From assembly GCA_012026715.1 (NCBI GenBank), contig VEPB01000562.1, positions 1 to 17,052 on the forward strand: 17,052 bases of DNA, written 5' to 3'. Below are positions 6,318 through 13,232 of this stretch, one piece after another. Each line of letters opens with the position of its first letter. The first letter of the stretch is position 1. The notes under the pieces were generated by a model. The model was not told the DNA's origin and searched no databases. It saw nothing but the letters and a program-made list of their open reading frames with translations. Origin of the DNA: Methylococcaceae bacterium. GTDB taxonomy: Bacteria; Pseudomonadota; Gammaproteobacteria; Methylococcales; Methylococcaceae. The position numbers and the translations under genes were made by a program.

Positions 6318-7589
6318 TCAGAACGAAACCACCACGTCCGTCGAGATCAGCAACTGGTCCTTGCGGGTCGCGGCAAATCCCGTCGCACCGGTGTCGTTGT
6401 TGAAGGCCGCCGCATTGTCGGCCCAGTCGTACCGAATATTGGGGCGTACCGCCAGCCATTTGAGCGGTTTCCAGTTCAAACCGCCGGTAACTGCGAAGTA
6501 GTTGTTGGCGCCAGGAAAATAAGTCAGTGTCCGCCCCGGAGAGGCCACCCGGAAGCCATCGTCGTCGCGGAACCATTCGCCACGGATGCCCACTGCAAGG
6601 TTGTCCTGGATGTCATAGGACAGGTACTGATTGATGCCATACCATTCTGCATCCTGTCCGCCTAGAATCTTGCTCACCCAACCATGGTCATGCTGGAAGG
6701 TGTAATGCAGCCCTTCAATAATATCGTGCTTGGCTACCAGGCTGTACAGGCTCCAGTTGTTGTGGTCGTGCTCATTGATCTCCCCGCTGGTGGCGTTGAG
6801 CGTGACCGAGGTGCCCTTGTCATCGCTGGTCCAGGTGCCGCCGCCGAGAAAAGCCCAGGTTCCCAGATTCTTGTCCCAGGCGCCATCCCAACCACCGCCG
6901 AATTCGCTGCCGGTCACGCCACCGCCGGTGAGGGTGAAGTTGTCGGTTACCGGGTAGCTCAATAACACCCCGGTGTGGGTAAAGGGCTCGCCATACTGCA
7001 TGGTATAGGCGTGGGAATAGAAGAAGTTGTCGGGAGCAGTCACCACCTCGTTACCGATGATGGTATAGAAGTGGCCCGCCTTGATGGTCAGACCGCGGCC
7101 GATCGGCGCGAATACCTCGAAATAGGCCTGCGGGAACGCCATGTCGTAAAACCGTTCACCGCTCTTGATCAGGTTCAGGTCCCAATGCCCCCGAGGTGAT
7201 CCGTAGGCCTGGGTGAACACCGCGTCGGAACCGTACATGAAATCGAAGCGCCCGCCGAAATCCCAACTGTCACCGGCGGTCACCGCCCGCTGGATGTACA
7301 GATAGAGCTGGTTCATCTGCAGTTCGCCGCTACGGTCGCCAAAGGTGACCGGCCCGTTGAATTTGCCTCGGGACGAGTGGAAGTTGGTGCTCACGCCGGA
7401 ATTGATCCAGCCGCCGAACACCAAACTATTGTCTTTCATGAATCCGGTCTCGTTGATGTTCAAGCCGGCCGCGTCCAGTAATCCGGTACTTTCGCTCAGA
7501 TCCTTTGCGCCAGCAGATTCAATCAGGCTGGCCACGGCCAGTCCGGCTGCCAGCCATTGAATGAGGTAGCGATTGACAGGTTGTTTCAT
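6318..7589 (-). CDS. Outer-membrane porin of the BBP2 (OmpL-like) family
   Basis: A 423-residue predicted beta-barrel. The signal peptide ends at about residue 28 (ESAGA, then KD). The mature chain alternates aromatic and polar residues in strand-like stretches and ends in STDVVVSF, with the terminal Phe typical of BAM substrates. Family-like segments include GGWINSGVSTNF near the N-terminus, WYGINQYLSYDI, RGEWFRDDDGFRV and LNWKPLKWLAVRPNIRYDW. Two His-rich loops are notable (NEHDHNNW and FQHDHGW). The ATG at 7589 has GAGGA seven bases upstream (7597-7601). The frame opens further to 7661, but that extension would cover the sigma-54-like element and displace the signal peptide. The solute is unknown. 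It is transcribed alone and convergent with bfd. Confidence 0.86.
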   Translation of the reverse strand: MKQPVNRYLIQWLAAGLAVASLIESAGAKDLSESTGLLDAAGLNINETGFMKDNSLVFGGWINSGVSTNFHSSRGKFNGPVTFGDRSGELQMNQLYLYIQRAVTAGDSWDFGGRFDFMYGSDAVFTQAYGSPRGHWDLNLIKSGERFYDMAFPQAYFEVFAPIGRGLTIKAGHFYTIIGNEVVTAPDNFFYSHAYTMQYGEPFTHTGVLLSYPVTDNFTLTGGGVTGSEFGGGWDGAWDKNLGTWAFLGGGTWTSDDKGTSVTLNATSGEINEHDHNNWSLYSLVAKHDIIEGLHYTFQHDHGWVSKILGGQDAEWYGINQYLSYDIQDNLAVGIRGEWFRDDDGFRVASPGRTLTYFPGANNYFAVTGGLNWKPLKWLAVRPNIRYDWADNAAAFNNDTGATGFAATRKDQLLISTDVVVSF

Positions 7590-7644
7590 TAGGCTTTCCT
7601 CGTTAGTAATCGAGCTCAGGCGGAAGCCAGAGTTACAGTCTTCT

Positions 7645-7661
7645 AGCAATACCGATGCCAA
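7645..7661 (-). promoter_or_regulatory. Sigma-54-type -24/-12 promoter of the porin gene
   Basis: The minus strand reads TTGGCATCGGTATTGCT. The invariant GG and GC are exactly 10 bp apart, and 11 of the 13 specified bases of the YTGGCACGRNNNTTGCW consensus match. The start would fall near 7634, leaving a leader of about 45 bases with the ribosome site at its end. An enhancer-binding protein would then be required; its site is not recognised. Confidence 0.55.
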
Positions 7662-7962
7662 TCCATAAGTCGCGAAACATCAACAATTCGTGGCGCCAAA
7701 CCAACATTGAAATGCACCACAGACGCCCACTCATCGAAATCATGCCCCATGATGGTTCAGCATCTCCGCGGACTTAAGCCACAGCCCCCTTTTTCTCGGA
7801 ACCGGCCAGGGAAGCTATCGGCCCTTCGGAAAACCGGAGCTATCCTCCTATGACCGTCAGGACACCCGCCGCGACCTTTGTGCTCTGCCGGCGCCTGACA
7901 AAAACGACACCTCGCGACTGACAAAGGACATGGGTCCGCTGTCCAAAGACCATTCCCCCAAA
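7662..7962. other. Intergenic region upstream of the porin, no gene seen
   Basis: No frame here looks coding. The stretch has direct repeats AGCTATC at 7813-7819 and 7838-7844 and CTGACAAA at 7895-7902 and 7918-7925 (centres 23 bp apart). There is also an inverted repeat GGACA-N9-TGTCC at 7926-7944. The last may be a weak terminator for the phosphatase gene on the minus strand. The repeats lie about 150-290 bp upstream of the -24/-12 element, where enhancer sites are often found. Confidence 0.35.
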
Positions 7963-8448
7963 TCAGCGACGATCCATAACCGCGTTCAGAAATCCAAGCG
8001 AAGCGACTTCCACCAAGTCCAGCACGCGTTCGAACCCTTGCGCGCCACCGTAGTACGGATCTGGCACCTCTTGTAATCCCAATTGTGGTGCGTAATCGAG
8101 AAACAGCCCAACCCGCGCTACGTCCCCAGCCGGAAACAGCGCGGTAAGATCCTGGAAATTCTCCCGATCCATCACCAAGATGTAGTCGAAGGTGTCGAAA
8201 TCCACCAGCCGCACCTGTCGCGCCCGCAATCGACTGAGGTCGACCCCCCTCCCGGCGGCTGCCACCTGCGCCCGCCGATCTGGCGGCTTGCCAACGTGGT
8301 AATCATGGGTCCCTGCCGAATCGATACGGAACCGATGGGAAAGCCCCCGCTCCGATACCAGTTTGGTGAAAACGCCTTCGGCCGTCGGCGAGCGACAGAT
8401 GTTTCCCATGCACACAAACAACACCGCAATCTGCCCCGAATCTTGCAT
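7963..8448 (-). CDS. Low-molecular-weight protein-tyrosine phosphatase
   Basis: A 161-residue cytosolic phosphatase with the family's usual length. The P-loop CMGNICRS (13-20) supplies nucleophile Cys13 and Arg19. Asp130 in DPYYG is the general acid, and GTHDYHVGKPPD (46-57) is a family-typical segment. Such enzymes dephosphorylate phosphotyrosine on kinases or exopolysaccharide proteins, or act as arsenate reductases. The DPYYG form and the lack of a capsule locus leave the substrate open. The ATG at 8446-8448 lacks a strong ribosome site. It is divergent from the LysR gene and stands alone. Confidence 0.93.
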   Translation of the reverse strand: MQDSGQIAVLFVCMGNICRSPTAEGVFTKLVSERGLSHRFRIDSAGTHDYHVGKPPDRRAQVAAAGRGVDLSRLRARQVRLVDFDTFDYILVMDRENFQDLTALFPAGDVARVGLFLDYAPQLGLQEVPDPYYGGAQGFERVLDLVEVASLGFLNAVMDRR

Positions 8449-8576
8449 ACGCTTGCCATAGGGAAAAATAAGGGATTTTAGCCGAGCCCCGCGTTCGAAG
8501 CTGCGGCGCTCGACGACGTCCCCAACCCGCAGCGGCGAACCGGTGACCGACGCCCAAGATTTTTTGAAATACCTTA

Positions 8577-8604
8577 TTGAAGCGCCGGGTCATCCGCTTA
8601 CAAT
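8577..8604 (+). promoter_or_regulatory. Promoter of the LysR-led row
   Basis: TTGAAG (8577-8582), a 16-bp spacer and TACAAT (8599-8604) match the sigma-70 consensus at 4/6 and 5/6. Transcription would begin near 8611 and give a leader of about 48 bases rich in A and T. The rest of 8449-8658 shows no gene. Confidence 0.6.
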
Positions 8605-8658
8605 GCACTGCTTTTTTATTTATTGTTTCCGAGTCGAAAACAGTTTGAGGCCTCTTGG

Positions 8659-9588
8659 ATGGACAAACTTACCAGCATGATCGTCTTTACCAAGGTCGCC
8701 AAGGCGGGAAGCTTCGCCGCGGCGGCCAAGGAATTGAACCTTTCGCGGGCGATGGCAACCAAGCATGTCATGCAACTGGAAAACAGCCTGGGAATCCGGT
8801 TGCTGAACCGCACCACCCGCAACTTGAGCCTGACCGAAGTCGGCGTGGTCTATCTGGAGCGCTGCCTCCAGGTCCTTGCCGACATTGAGGAGACCGAACT
8901 GGCGGTCACCCGTCTGCAGACGGAACCTCGAGGCACCCTGAAAGTGACATCGGCCCCCTTCTTTGGCGCCTACCACTTGGCCCCCGCCATCGCCGCCTAC
9001 AGCGAGCTTTACCCCGACGTCAGCGTCGAACTGGTTCTTCAAGCGGGCTACGTCGATCTAATCGAAGAAGGCTTCGACCTGGCCATCCAACTGGACGAGC
9101 TTAACGACTCCAGCCTGATTGCGCGCAAGCTGGGCAACTCGCACCGCGTCGTCTGCGGCGCGCCAAGCTACTTCGCCCGCCGCGGGGTGCCGGCCACGCC
9201 CAACGACCTCAAGCGCCACAACTGTCTGGTGAATTCCAGCCTGGCGCCACGCGACCAATGGCAATTCACCGAACCGGAAACCGGCAAGACGTCGGTCATC
9301 AAGGTCGACGGCACGATGCAGGCCAATGTCGCCGATGCCCTGAGGATGGCCGCCATCAGCGGTTTAGGACTGGCGCTGCTGCCCAGTTACATGGTCGGAC
9401 AGGATCTGCGGAAAGGCCGTCTACAAGCCGTGCTGACGGACTACATCCCCGCGTCCATCGTGATCCACGCGGTCTACCCCCACCGCAAGCATTTGTCGGC
9501 CAAAGTACGCACTTTCGTCGATTTCCTGCATGAACGCTTTCAGCCCACGCCCTATTGGGAAGACTGGTCGACCGAACCCAAGGACTGA
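8659..9588 (+). CDS. LysR-family transcriptional regulator, CrgA/DmlR-like
   Basis: A 309-residue DNA-binding regulator. The winged helix-turn-helix is at about 1-60 (FTKVAKAGSFAAAAKELNLS, then HVMQLENSLGIRLLNRTTR). The periplasmic-binding-like effector domain runs from about 88 (GTLKVTSAPFFGAYHLAP), with the CrgA/DmlR-type segment FDLAIQL and ISGLGLALLPSYMV. The ATG at 8659 has GAGG eight bases upstream; an in-frame TTG at 8623 lacks this and would add twelve residues. It precedes the CYTH gene by 27 bp and may regulate the row that it leads as well as the divergent phosphatase. The effector is unknown. Confidence 0.92.
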   Translation: MDKLTSMIVFTKVAKAGSFAAAAKELNLSRAMATKHVMQLENSLGIRLLNRTTRNLSLTEVGVVYLERCLQVLADIEETELAVTRLQTEPRGTLKVTSAPFFGAYHLAPAIAAYSELYPDVSVELVLQAGYVDLIEEGFDLAIQLDELNDSSLIARKLGNSHRVVCGAPSYFARRGVPATPNDLKRHNCLVNSSLAPRDQWQFTEPETGKTSVIKVDGTMQANVADALRMAAISGLGLALLPSYMVGQDLRKGRLQAVLTDYIPASIVIHAVYPHRKHLSAKVRTFVDFLHERFQPTPYWEDWSTEPKD

Positions 9589-9615
9589 ACGACTCGAGTT
9601 TCATCGCCTTCCGAT

Positions 9616-10107
9616 ATGTGCATCGAGATCGAGCGCAAGTTTCTCCTCGCTAATGCCGACTGGCGAAAGCAGATTTACGAATCGCAGTTTTTGCGGCAAG
9701 GGTATCTCAATAACGAAACGCGCTGCTCGGTCAGGGTACGCACCAGCGCCGAGCAGGGCTGGCTGAATATCAAGAGCGTGACCATCGGCGCTCAGCGTCA
9801 GGAATTCGAATACGAAATTCCGCTGGTGGAAGCAAATCGCATGCTGGACACGCTGGCATTGCCACCCCTCATCGAGAAATGGCGACATCTGGTCAAGGTC
9901 GGCAGCCACACCTGGGAAATCGACGAGTTCGAGGGGGACAACGCCGGTCTGATTGTGGCGGAAATCGAACTGACGTCGCCCGGCGAAGCGTTCGAGCGAC
10001 CATCCTGGCTCGGAAAGGAAGTGACGACCGACGTGCGCTATTACAACACCAGCCTGTCCCGTCATCCCTACCGACGTTGGACCACGCACGGGGGCGCCAC
10101 CGAATGA
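9616..10107 (+). CDS. CYTH-domain triphosphatase-like protein
   Basis: A 163-residue single-domain member of the triphosphate tunnel metalloenzymes, close in size and pattern to the Nitrosomonas europaea enzyme that hydrolyses tripolyphosphate. The signature ExExK is Glu4-Ile-Glu6-Arg-Lys8. Tunnel residues follow: Arg40 and Arg42 (SVRVR), Lys53 (NIKS), Glu64/Glu66, Arg90, Asp103 (EIDEFEG) and Glu116/Glu118 (VAEIEL), then DVRYYN at 139-144. The second half of the long adenylate-cyclase-like forms is absent. Its stop overlaps the next start by four bases (ATGA), so it is translationally coupled to the SRPBCC gene. The substrate is most likely an inorganic or organic triphosphate, by family analogy. 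Confidence 0.9.
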   Translation: MCIEIERKFLLANADWRKQIYESQFLRQGYLNNETRCSVRVRTSAEQGWLNIKSVTIGAQRQEFEYEIPLVEANRMLDTLALPPLIEKWRHLVKVGSHTWEIDEFEGDNAGLIVAEIELTSPGEAFERPSWLGKEVTTDVRYYNTSLSRHPYRRWTTHGGATE

Positions 10108-10673
10108 CCGGCCTGGCTCTGGCTGTCGCGCTGGTCGCCTTGGCGCTGCTGACCGCAACCCTAATAGGCTTGCGGTTGCCCAAGACCCATTGCGCCGCCA
10201 GCCGAATCCGCATCCAAGCCAACCCCGAGCAAGTCTGGAAGCTGTTGATCGACCGCACCACCCATCCGGGTTGGCGGCCGGGCATTCGGGAAGTGAAACT
10301 CGTCGAGATCGACGGCCAAACGGGGTGGATCGAAATTTGTCACCGAAATATCCAGGTGCGGTTCGTCGAAACCTATCAAGAGGCGCCGTTCAGGCTAGTC
10401 ACCCGGATGGCCGACGGAGGCGGTGCGTTCACCGGACAGTGGACCTATGAACTGCAAGGACAGGATGGCGCGAGCACGCTGACCGTTACCGAAAGTGCGA
10501 TCATCTACCATCCCTTGATCCGTTTTTTTAGCCGCTTCGTCATTTCTTACCATGGTGCGATGGACGTTTTTCTCATCGCTCTGGCCCGCCACCTCGGCGA
10601 TCGGGCGAACCCCGAACACCTGAGCGTCCGCCAGCGCTCCGATCCCACCGGGATTCAACCGAAATCGCGCTGA
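10104..10673 (+). CDS. Membrane-anchored SRPBCC-family protein
   Basis: A 189-residue protein. An N-terminal hydrophobic helix (about 2-24, followed by LRLPK) anchors it or acts as an uncleaved signal. A START/polyketide-cyclase-like SRPBCC fold covers about 33-165: IRIQANPEQVWKLLID, HPGWRPGIREVKLVEIDG, FTGQWTYELQGQ and a C-terminal helix YHGAMDVFLIALARHL. Such folds bind hydrophobic small molecules or lipids; the ligand is unknown. The start is fixed by the ATGA overlap with the CYTH gene. The symporter gene follows 15 bp later. Confidence 0.8.
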   Translation: MTGLALAVALVALALLTATLIGLRLPKTHCAASRIRIQANPEQVWKLLIDRTTHPGWRPGIREVKLVEIDGQTGWIEICHRNIQVRFVETYQEAPFRLVTRMADGGGAFTGQWTYELQGQDGASTLTVTESAIIYHPLIRFFSRFVISYHGAMDVFLIALARHLGDRANPEHLSVRQRSDPTGIQPKSR

Positions 10674-10688
10674 CCGACGGGCATCATC

Positions 10689-12098
10689 ATGAACTGGACC
10701 CTTGCCGGCATCGCCGCCTACATCCTGGCGCAGTTAATCATCGGCATGCTCGTCACCCGCCGCATTGCGACGGAAGACGACTACCTGCTGGCCGGCCGCA
10801 ATCTCGGTCCCGGCCTGGGAACATTCACCATCTTCGCCACTTGGTTCGGCGCCGAGACCTGTATTGGCGCAGCCGGCTCGGTCTATAGCTCGGGACTTTC
10901 CGGAGGGTCCTCCGACCCGTTCGGCTATGCGCTGTGTCTATTCCTGATGGGGGCCCTGTTCGCCGTTCCGTTGTGGCACAGGGGTTTAACGACCCTCGCC
11001 GATCTGATCCGGCAAAGATACTCGGCCGGCATGGAGAGAATCGTCGTATTGTTGGCAGCACCCGGTTCTATCATCTGGGCCGGCGCCCAGATCCGGGCAT
11101 TCGGCCAAGTCATCGCGGCCTCATCCGAATTCGACGTGGAACTGGCCATCAGCGCCGCCGCCCTCGTGGTGATCACCTATACCGCCTATGGCGGAATGTA
11201 CGCCGACGTGGTCACCGACCTCATCCAGGGCGTTGCGCTGATCCTTGGCCTGGGTCTGTTGTTATACGCGGTGGCTGATGCTCATGGCGGTCTCGCAGCG
11301 CTGCTAGAACCGGTCGACCCGGCCCGCTGGAATCTCTTTTCAGGCGACGGCAGCTGGTTACAAACCTTGGAAAGCTGGGCCGTCCCGGTCACCGGCTCCT
11401 TGTTCGCCCAGGAGGTGATCGCCCGGGTGCTCGCCAGCCGGTCGCCTCGCGTCGCCCGCGGCGCATGTCTGCTGGGAGGCATCCTGTACCTGGCGGTCGG
11501 CCTGATTCCGGTGATCCTTGGCTTGAGCGGGGTTCACTTGATTCCCGGCATGACACATCCGGAACAATTGCTGCCGACCCTGGCGCAGCAACATCTTCCC
11601 GGAATCCTGTACGTTCTGTTCGCCGGCGCGCTGATCTCGGCCATTCTCTCCACGGTCGACAGCGCCCTCTTGGCGGCCTCGGCACTGGTTTCGCACAACT
11701 TGATCCTGCCGCTTTGGGGCCACCGACTGCCGGAATCCGCCAAGATCCGGATTGCCCGTTACTGTGTGGCGGTCTTCGGCGTCATCGCTTATCTGCTGGC
11801 GCTATCGGCGGACAGCGTCCACGATATGGCCGAACAGGCTTCCGGCTTTGGCGGCGCAGGATTATTTGTGGCGATACTGTTTGCCTTGCTACCCCCCCTG
11901 GGAAGCGCGAAAGCCGCCGGCGCCGCACTATCGACCGGGATCGGCAGCTGGATCCTGGGAAATCTTTGGGAATGGCGCACTCCCTATATCGTTTCATTGG
12001 GATCGGCCGCGACCGCCTTTCTGCTGACCGGATGGTGGGAGTCGCGTGGTGCCGGAGGACTCGAATCCCTCCCGGTTGAACAGCAGGAAGAGGCCTGA
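10689..12098 (+). CDS. Sodium:solute symporter family (SSS) transporter
   Basis: A 469-residue inner-membrane transporter with about twelve to thirteen hydrophobic helices, typical in length for SSS proteins. Hallmarks are DDYLLAGRNLGPGLGTF near residues 30-46, the unwound first-core-helix region GAETCIGAAGSVYSSG, and LISAILSTVDSALLAAS, which carries the Ser/Thr residues of the Na2 sodium site. By family it couples sodium entry to uptake of a solute such as an amino acid, sugar, carboxylate or nucleobase. The solute cannot be named from sequence. The ATG lies 15 bp after the SRPBCC stop; the CPBP protease gene starts 11 bp after its own stop. Confidence 0.9.
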   Translation: MNWTLAGIAAYILAQLIIGMLVTRRIATEDDYLLAGRNLGPGLGTFTIFATWFGAETCIGAAGSVYSSGLSGGSSDPFGYALCLFLMGALFAVPLWHRGLTTLADLIRQRYSAGMERIVVLLAAPGSIIWAGAQIRAFGQVIAASSEFDVELAISAAALVVITYTAYGGMYADVVTDLIQGVALILGLGLLLYAVADAHGGLAALLEPVDPARWNLFSGDGSWLQTLESWAVPVTGSLFAQEVIARVLASRSPRVARGACLLGGILYLAVGLIPVILGLSGVHLIPGMTHPEQLLPTLAQQHLPGILYVLFAGALISAILSTVDSALLAASALVSHNLILPLWGHRLPESAKIRIARYCVAVFGVIAYLLALSADSVHDMAEQASGFGGAGLFVAILFALLPPLGSAKAAGAALSTGIGSWILGNLWEWRTPYIVSLGSAATAFLLTGWWESRGAGGLESLPVEQQEEA

Positions 12099-12109
12099 CC
12101 GACACGACC

Positions 12110-12715
12110 ATGCAGCAATCCCGAAACACCATCGACCCATCGGCCTTTTTTCGCCTCGCCACCTGGTTTGAAGGCAGTCTGGTCGTCATCGCCGCAATCA
12201 TCGGCTGGCTGGGCGGCCTAAGCCCCTGGCAAGACCTGACACTGGATTTGCCAGGATTGGGACTCGGCCTGGCCGGGACGCTCCCCCTCTATCTGCTGTT
12301 CGTCGTCACTTACCGGGCGCCGCTGAAACCACTGCAACACATCCATGACTTTCTGGTCGAGCGCATGGGGCCGTTGTTGGATGCCTGCGGCAAGCCACAG
12401 TTGGCTTATCTGGCGCTACTCGCGGGATTTACCGAGGAGACCCTGTTTCGCGGCGTCCTGCAACCGCTGATAGAACTGCATTGGGGGTGGGTCGGGGGAC
12501 TGATCGTCAGCAATGTCATGTTCGCACTGGCCCATGCCATCACCCGAACCTATGCGCTGCTTGCCGGGATCACCGGGATCTACCTGGGACTCGCTCTGGA
12601 TGTGAGCGGTGAGCGCAACCTGCTGATTCCCATGACCGTGCATGCGCTATATGATTTTCTGGCGTTCCTGGCCGTAGCCGAAACCTACCGCCGCAGCCGG
12701 AGCCGTTCCTTTTGA
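12110..12715 (+). CDS. CPBP-family intramembrane glutamic protease
   Basis: A 201-residue polytopic membrane protein of the Abi/CAAX-protease-like family. The three motifs are EETLFRG (Glu109, Glu110, Arg114), FALAH (Phe138, His142) and HALYD (His178, Asp182). All expected catalytic and metal-like residues are present. Bacterial members include bacteriocin-immunity and anti-sigma-processing proteins, but most have no known substrate. It is the last gene of the row, 11 bp after the symporter. No plus-strand terminator with a T-run follows its stop. Confidence 0.9.
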   Translation: MQQSRNTIDPSAFFRLATWFEGSLVVIAAIIGWLGGLSPWQDLTLDLPGLGLGLAGTLPLYLLFVVTYRAPLKPLQHIHDFLVERMGPLLDACGKPQLAYLALLAGFTEETLFRGVLQPLIELHWGWVGGLIVSNVMFALAHAITRTYALLAGITGIYLGLALDVSGERNLLIPMTVHALYDFLAFLAVAETYRRSRSRSF

Positions 12716-12764
12716 CTCGGCTCGCCATTTCAAAAATCGCCCGCTGCTCCCCGACAAACAAAAA

Positions 12765-12786
12765 TGCCAACCCCATTGGGTTGGCA
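12765..12786 (-). terminator. Minus-strand intrinsic terminator without a matching gene
   Basis: A 9-bp perfect stem (12765-12773 with 12778-12786, TGCCAACCC / GGGTTGGCA) is followed on the minus strand by TTTTTGTTT and on the plus strand by no T-run. An outer CCGACA/TGTCGG pairing (12751-12756 with 12788-12793) encloses it. It therefore ends a transcript coming from the right on the minus strand, yet no minus-strand gene is seen there. Confidence 0.7.
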
Positions 12787-12927
12787 CTGTCGGCATAACA
12801 AAAAATCACTAGAGACGGTTAACTGAAATTTAGTGAATGTGCAGTCATACGGAGGGTTTGTGCAAAAAGCGGAAAATTGAAGGGAAGTATGCCGGTCTCT
12901 AGTGCAAGTTCGAAGAGGTTATGCACT
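12787..12927 (-). ncRNA. Candidate minus-strand small RNA or attenuator
   Basis: On the minus strand a perfect 10-bp stem, CACTAGAGAC (12904-12895) with GTCTCTAGTG (12816-12807), closes a 78-base loop and is followed at once by ATTTTTTG, a terminator-like end. A second hairpin, AGTGCA/TGCACT (12927-12922 with 12906-12901), shares four bases with the first, so the two exclude each other. A TATTAT box (12937-12932) is suitably placed for a start near 12924, but no clear -35 is seen. The loop exposes pyrimidine-rich CTTCCCTTC and CCCTCC, which could pair with ribosome-binding sites. No known RNA family is recognised. The strand could be wrong, in which case this is leader structure for the downstream gene. 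Confidence 0.4.
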
Positions 12928-13232
12928 ATGGATAATACAATCCCCGTGCCACCATTCGTTTTCACTATTTTTCATAGCATTAGAACTTCAACCCAGGCTC
13001 TAAACCATGAAAACCACGGCATTTGCCGCAGGCCGCTACGGCATATTCCGCACTCCTTCGGCACGCGGCTGATGACTCTCCGGCGAGAGAAACCGCTCGG
13101 CAACCGCCGACTTCCACTGGTCCGCCCGCTTTGTATGGCTGCGATCGCTTCGATCGGCAGTTCACGGCCGGGCCCATCGCTCCAGGCGCTCGACCGGCGA
13201 CCGCTCCAACCGAAATTCCCCGGTTGACCGTT
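12928..13232. other. Intergenic remainder, no convincing gene
   Basis: The first half is AT-richer than its neighbours and the second half is GC-rich with open frames on both strands. A plus-strand frame open from 12877, a minus-strand frame open from 13346 and the 5' extension of the next gene all lack recognisable domains or ribosome sites. Nothing here supports a product. A short stretch GCGATCGCTTCGATCGGC near 13140-13157 is locally palindromic. Confidence 0.35.

Noticed and set aside
7590..7661. Upstream extension of the porin reading frame
   Set aside because: It would place 24 residues before a normal signal peptide and reach the -24/-12 promoter element; the GAGGA site supports the start at 7589.
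12807..12904. The 10-bp inverted repeat as ends of a small insertion element
   Set aside because: The flanks (AAAAAT and CAAGTT) show no target duplication, and one arm is followed by a T-run as in an RNA stem. No second copy is in the window.
13023..13232. TTG-started 70-residue extension of the spermidine-synthase-like protein
   Set aside because: Low-complexity Pro/Ala-rich residues with no ribosome site; the conserved domain begins just after the ATG at 13233. It is not fully excluded.
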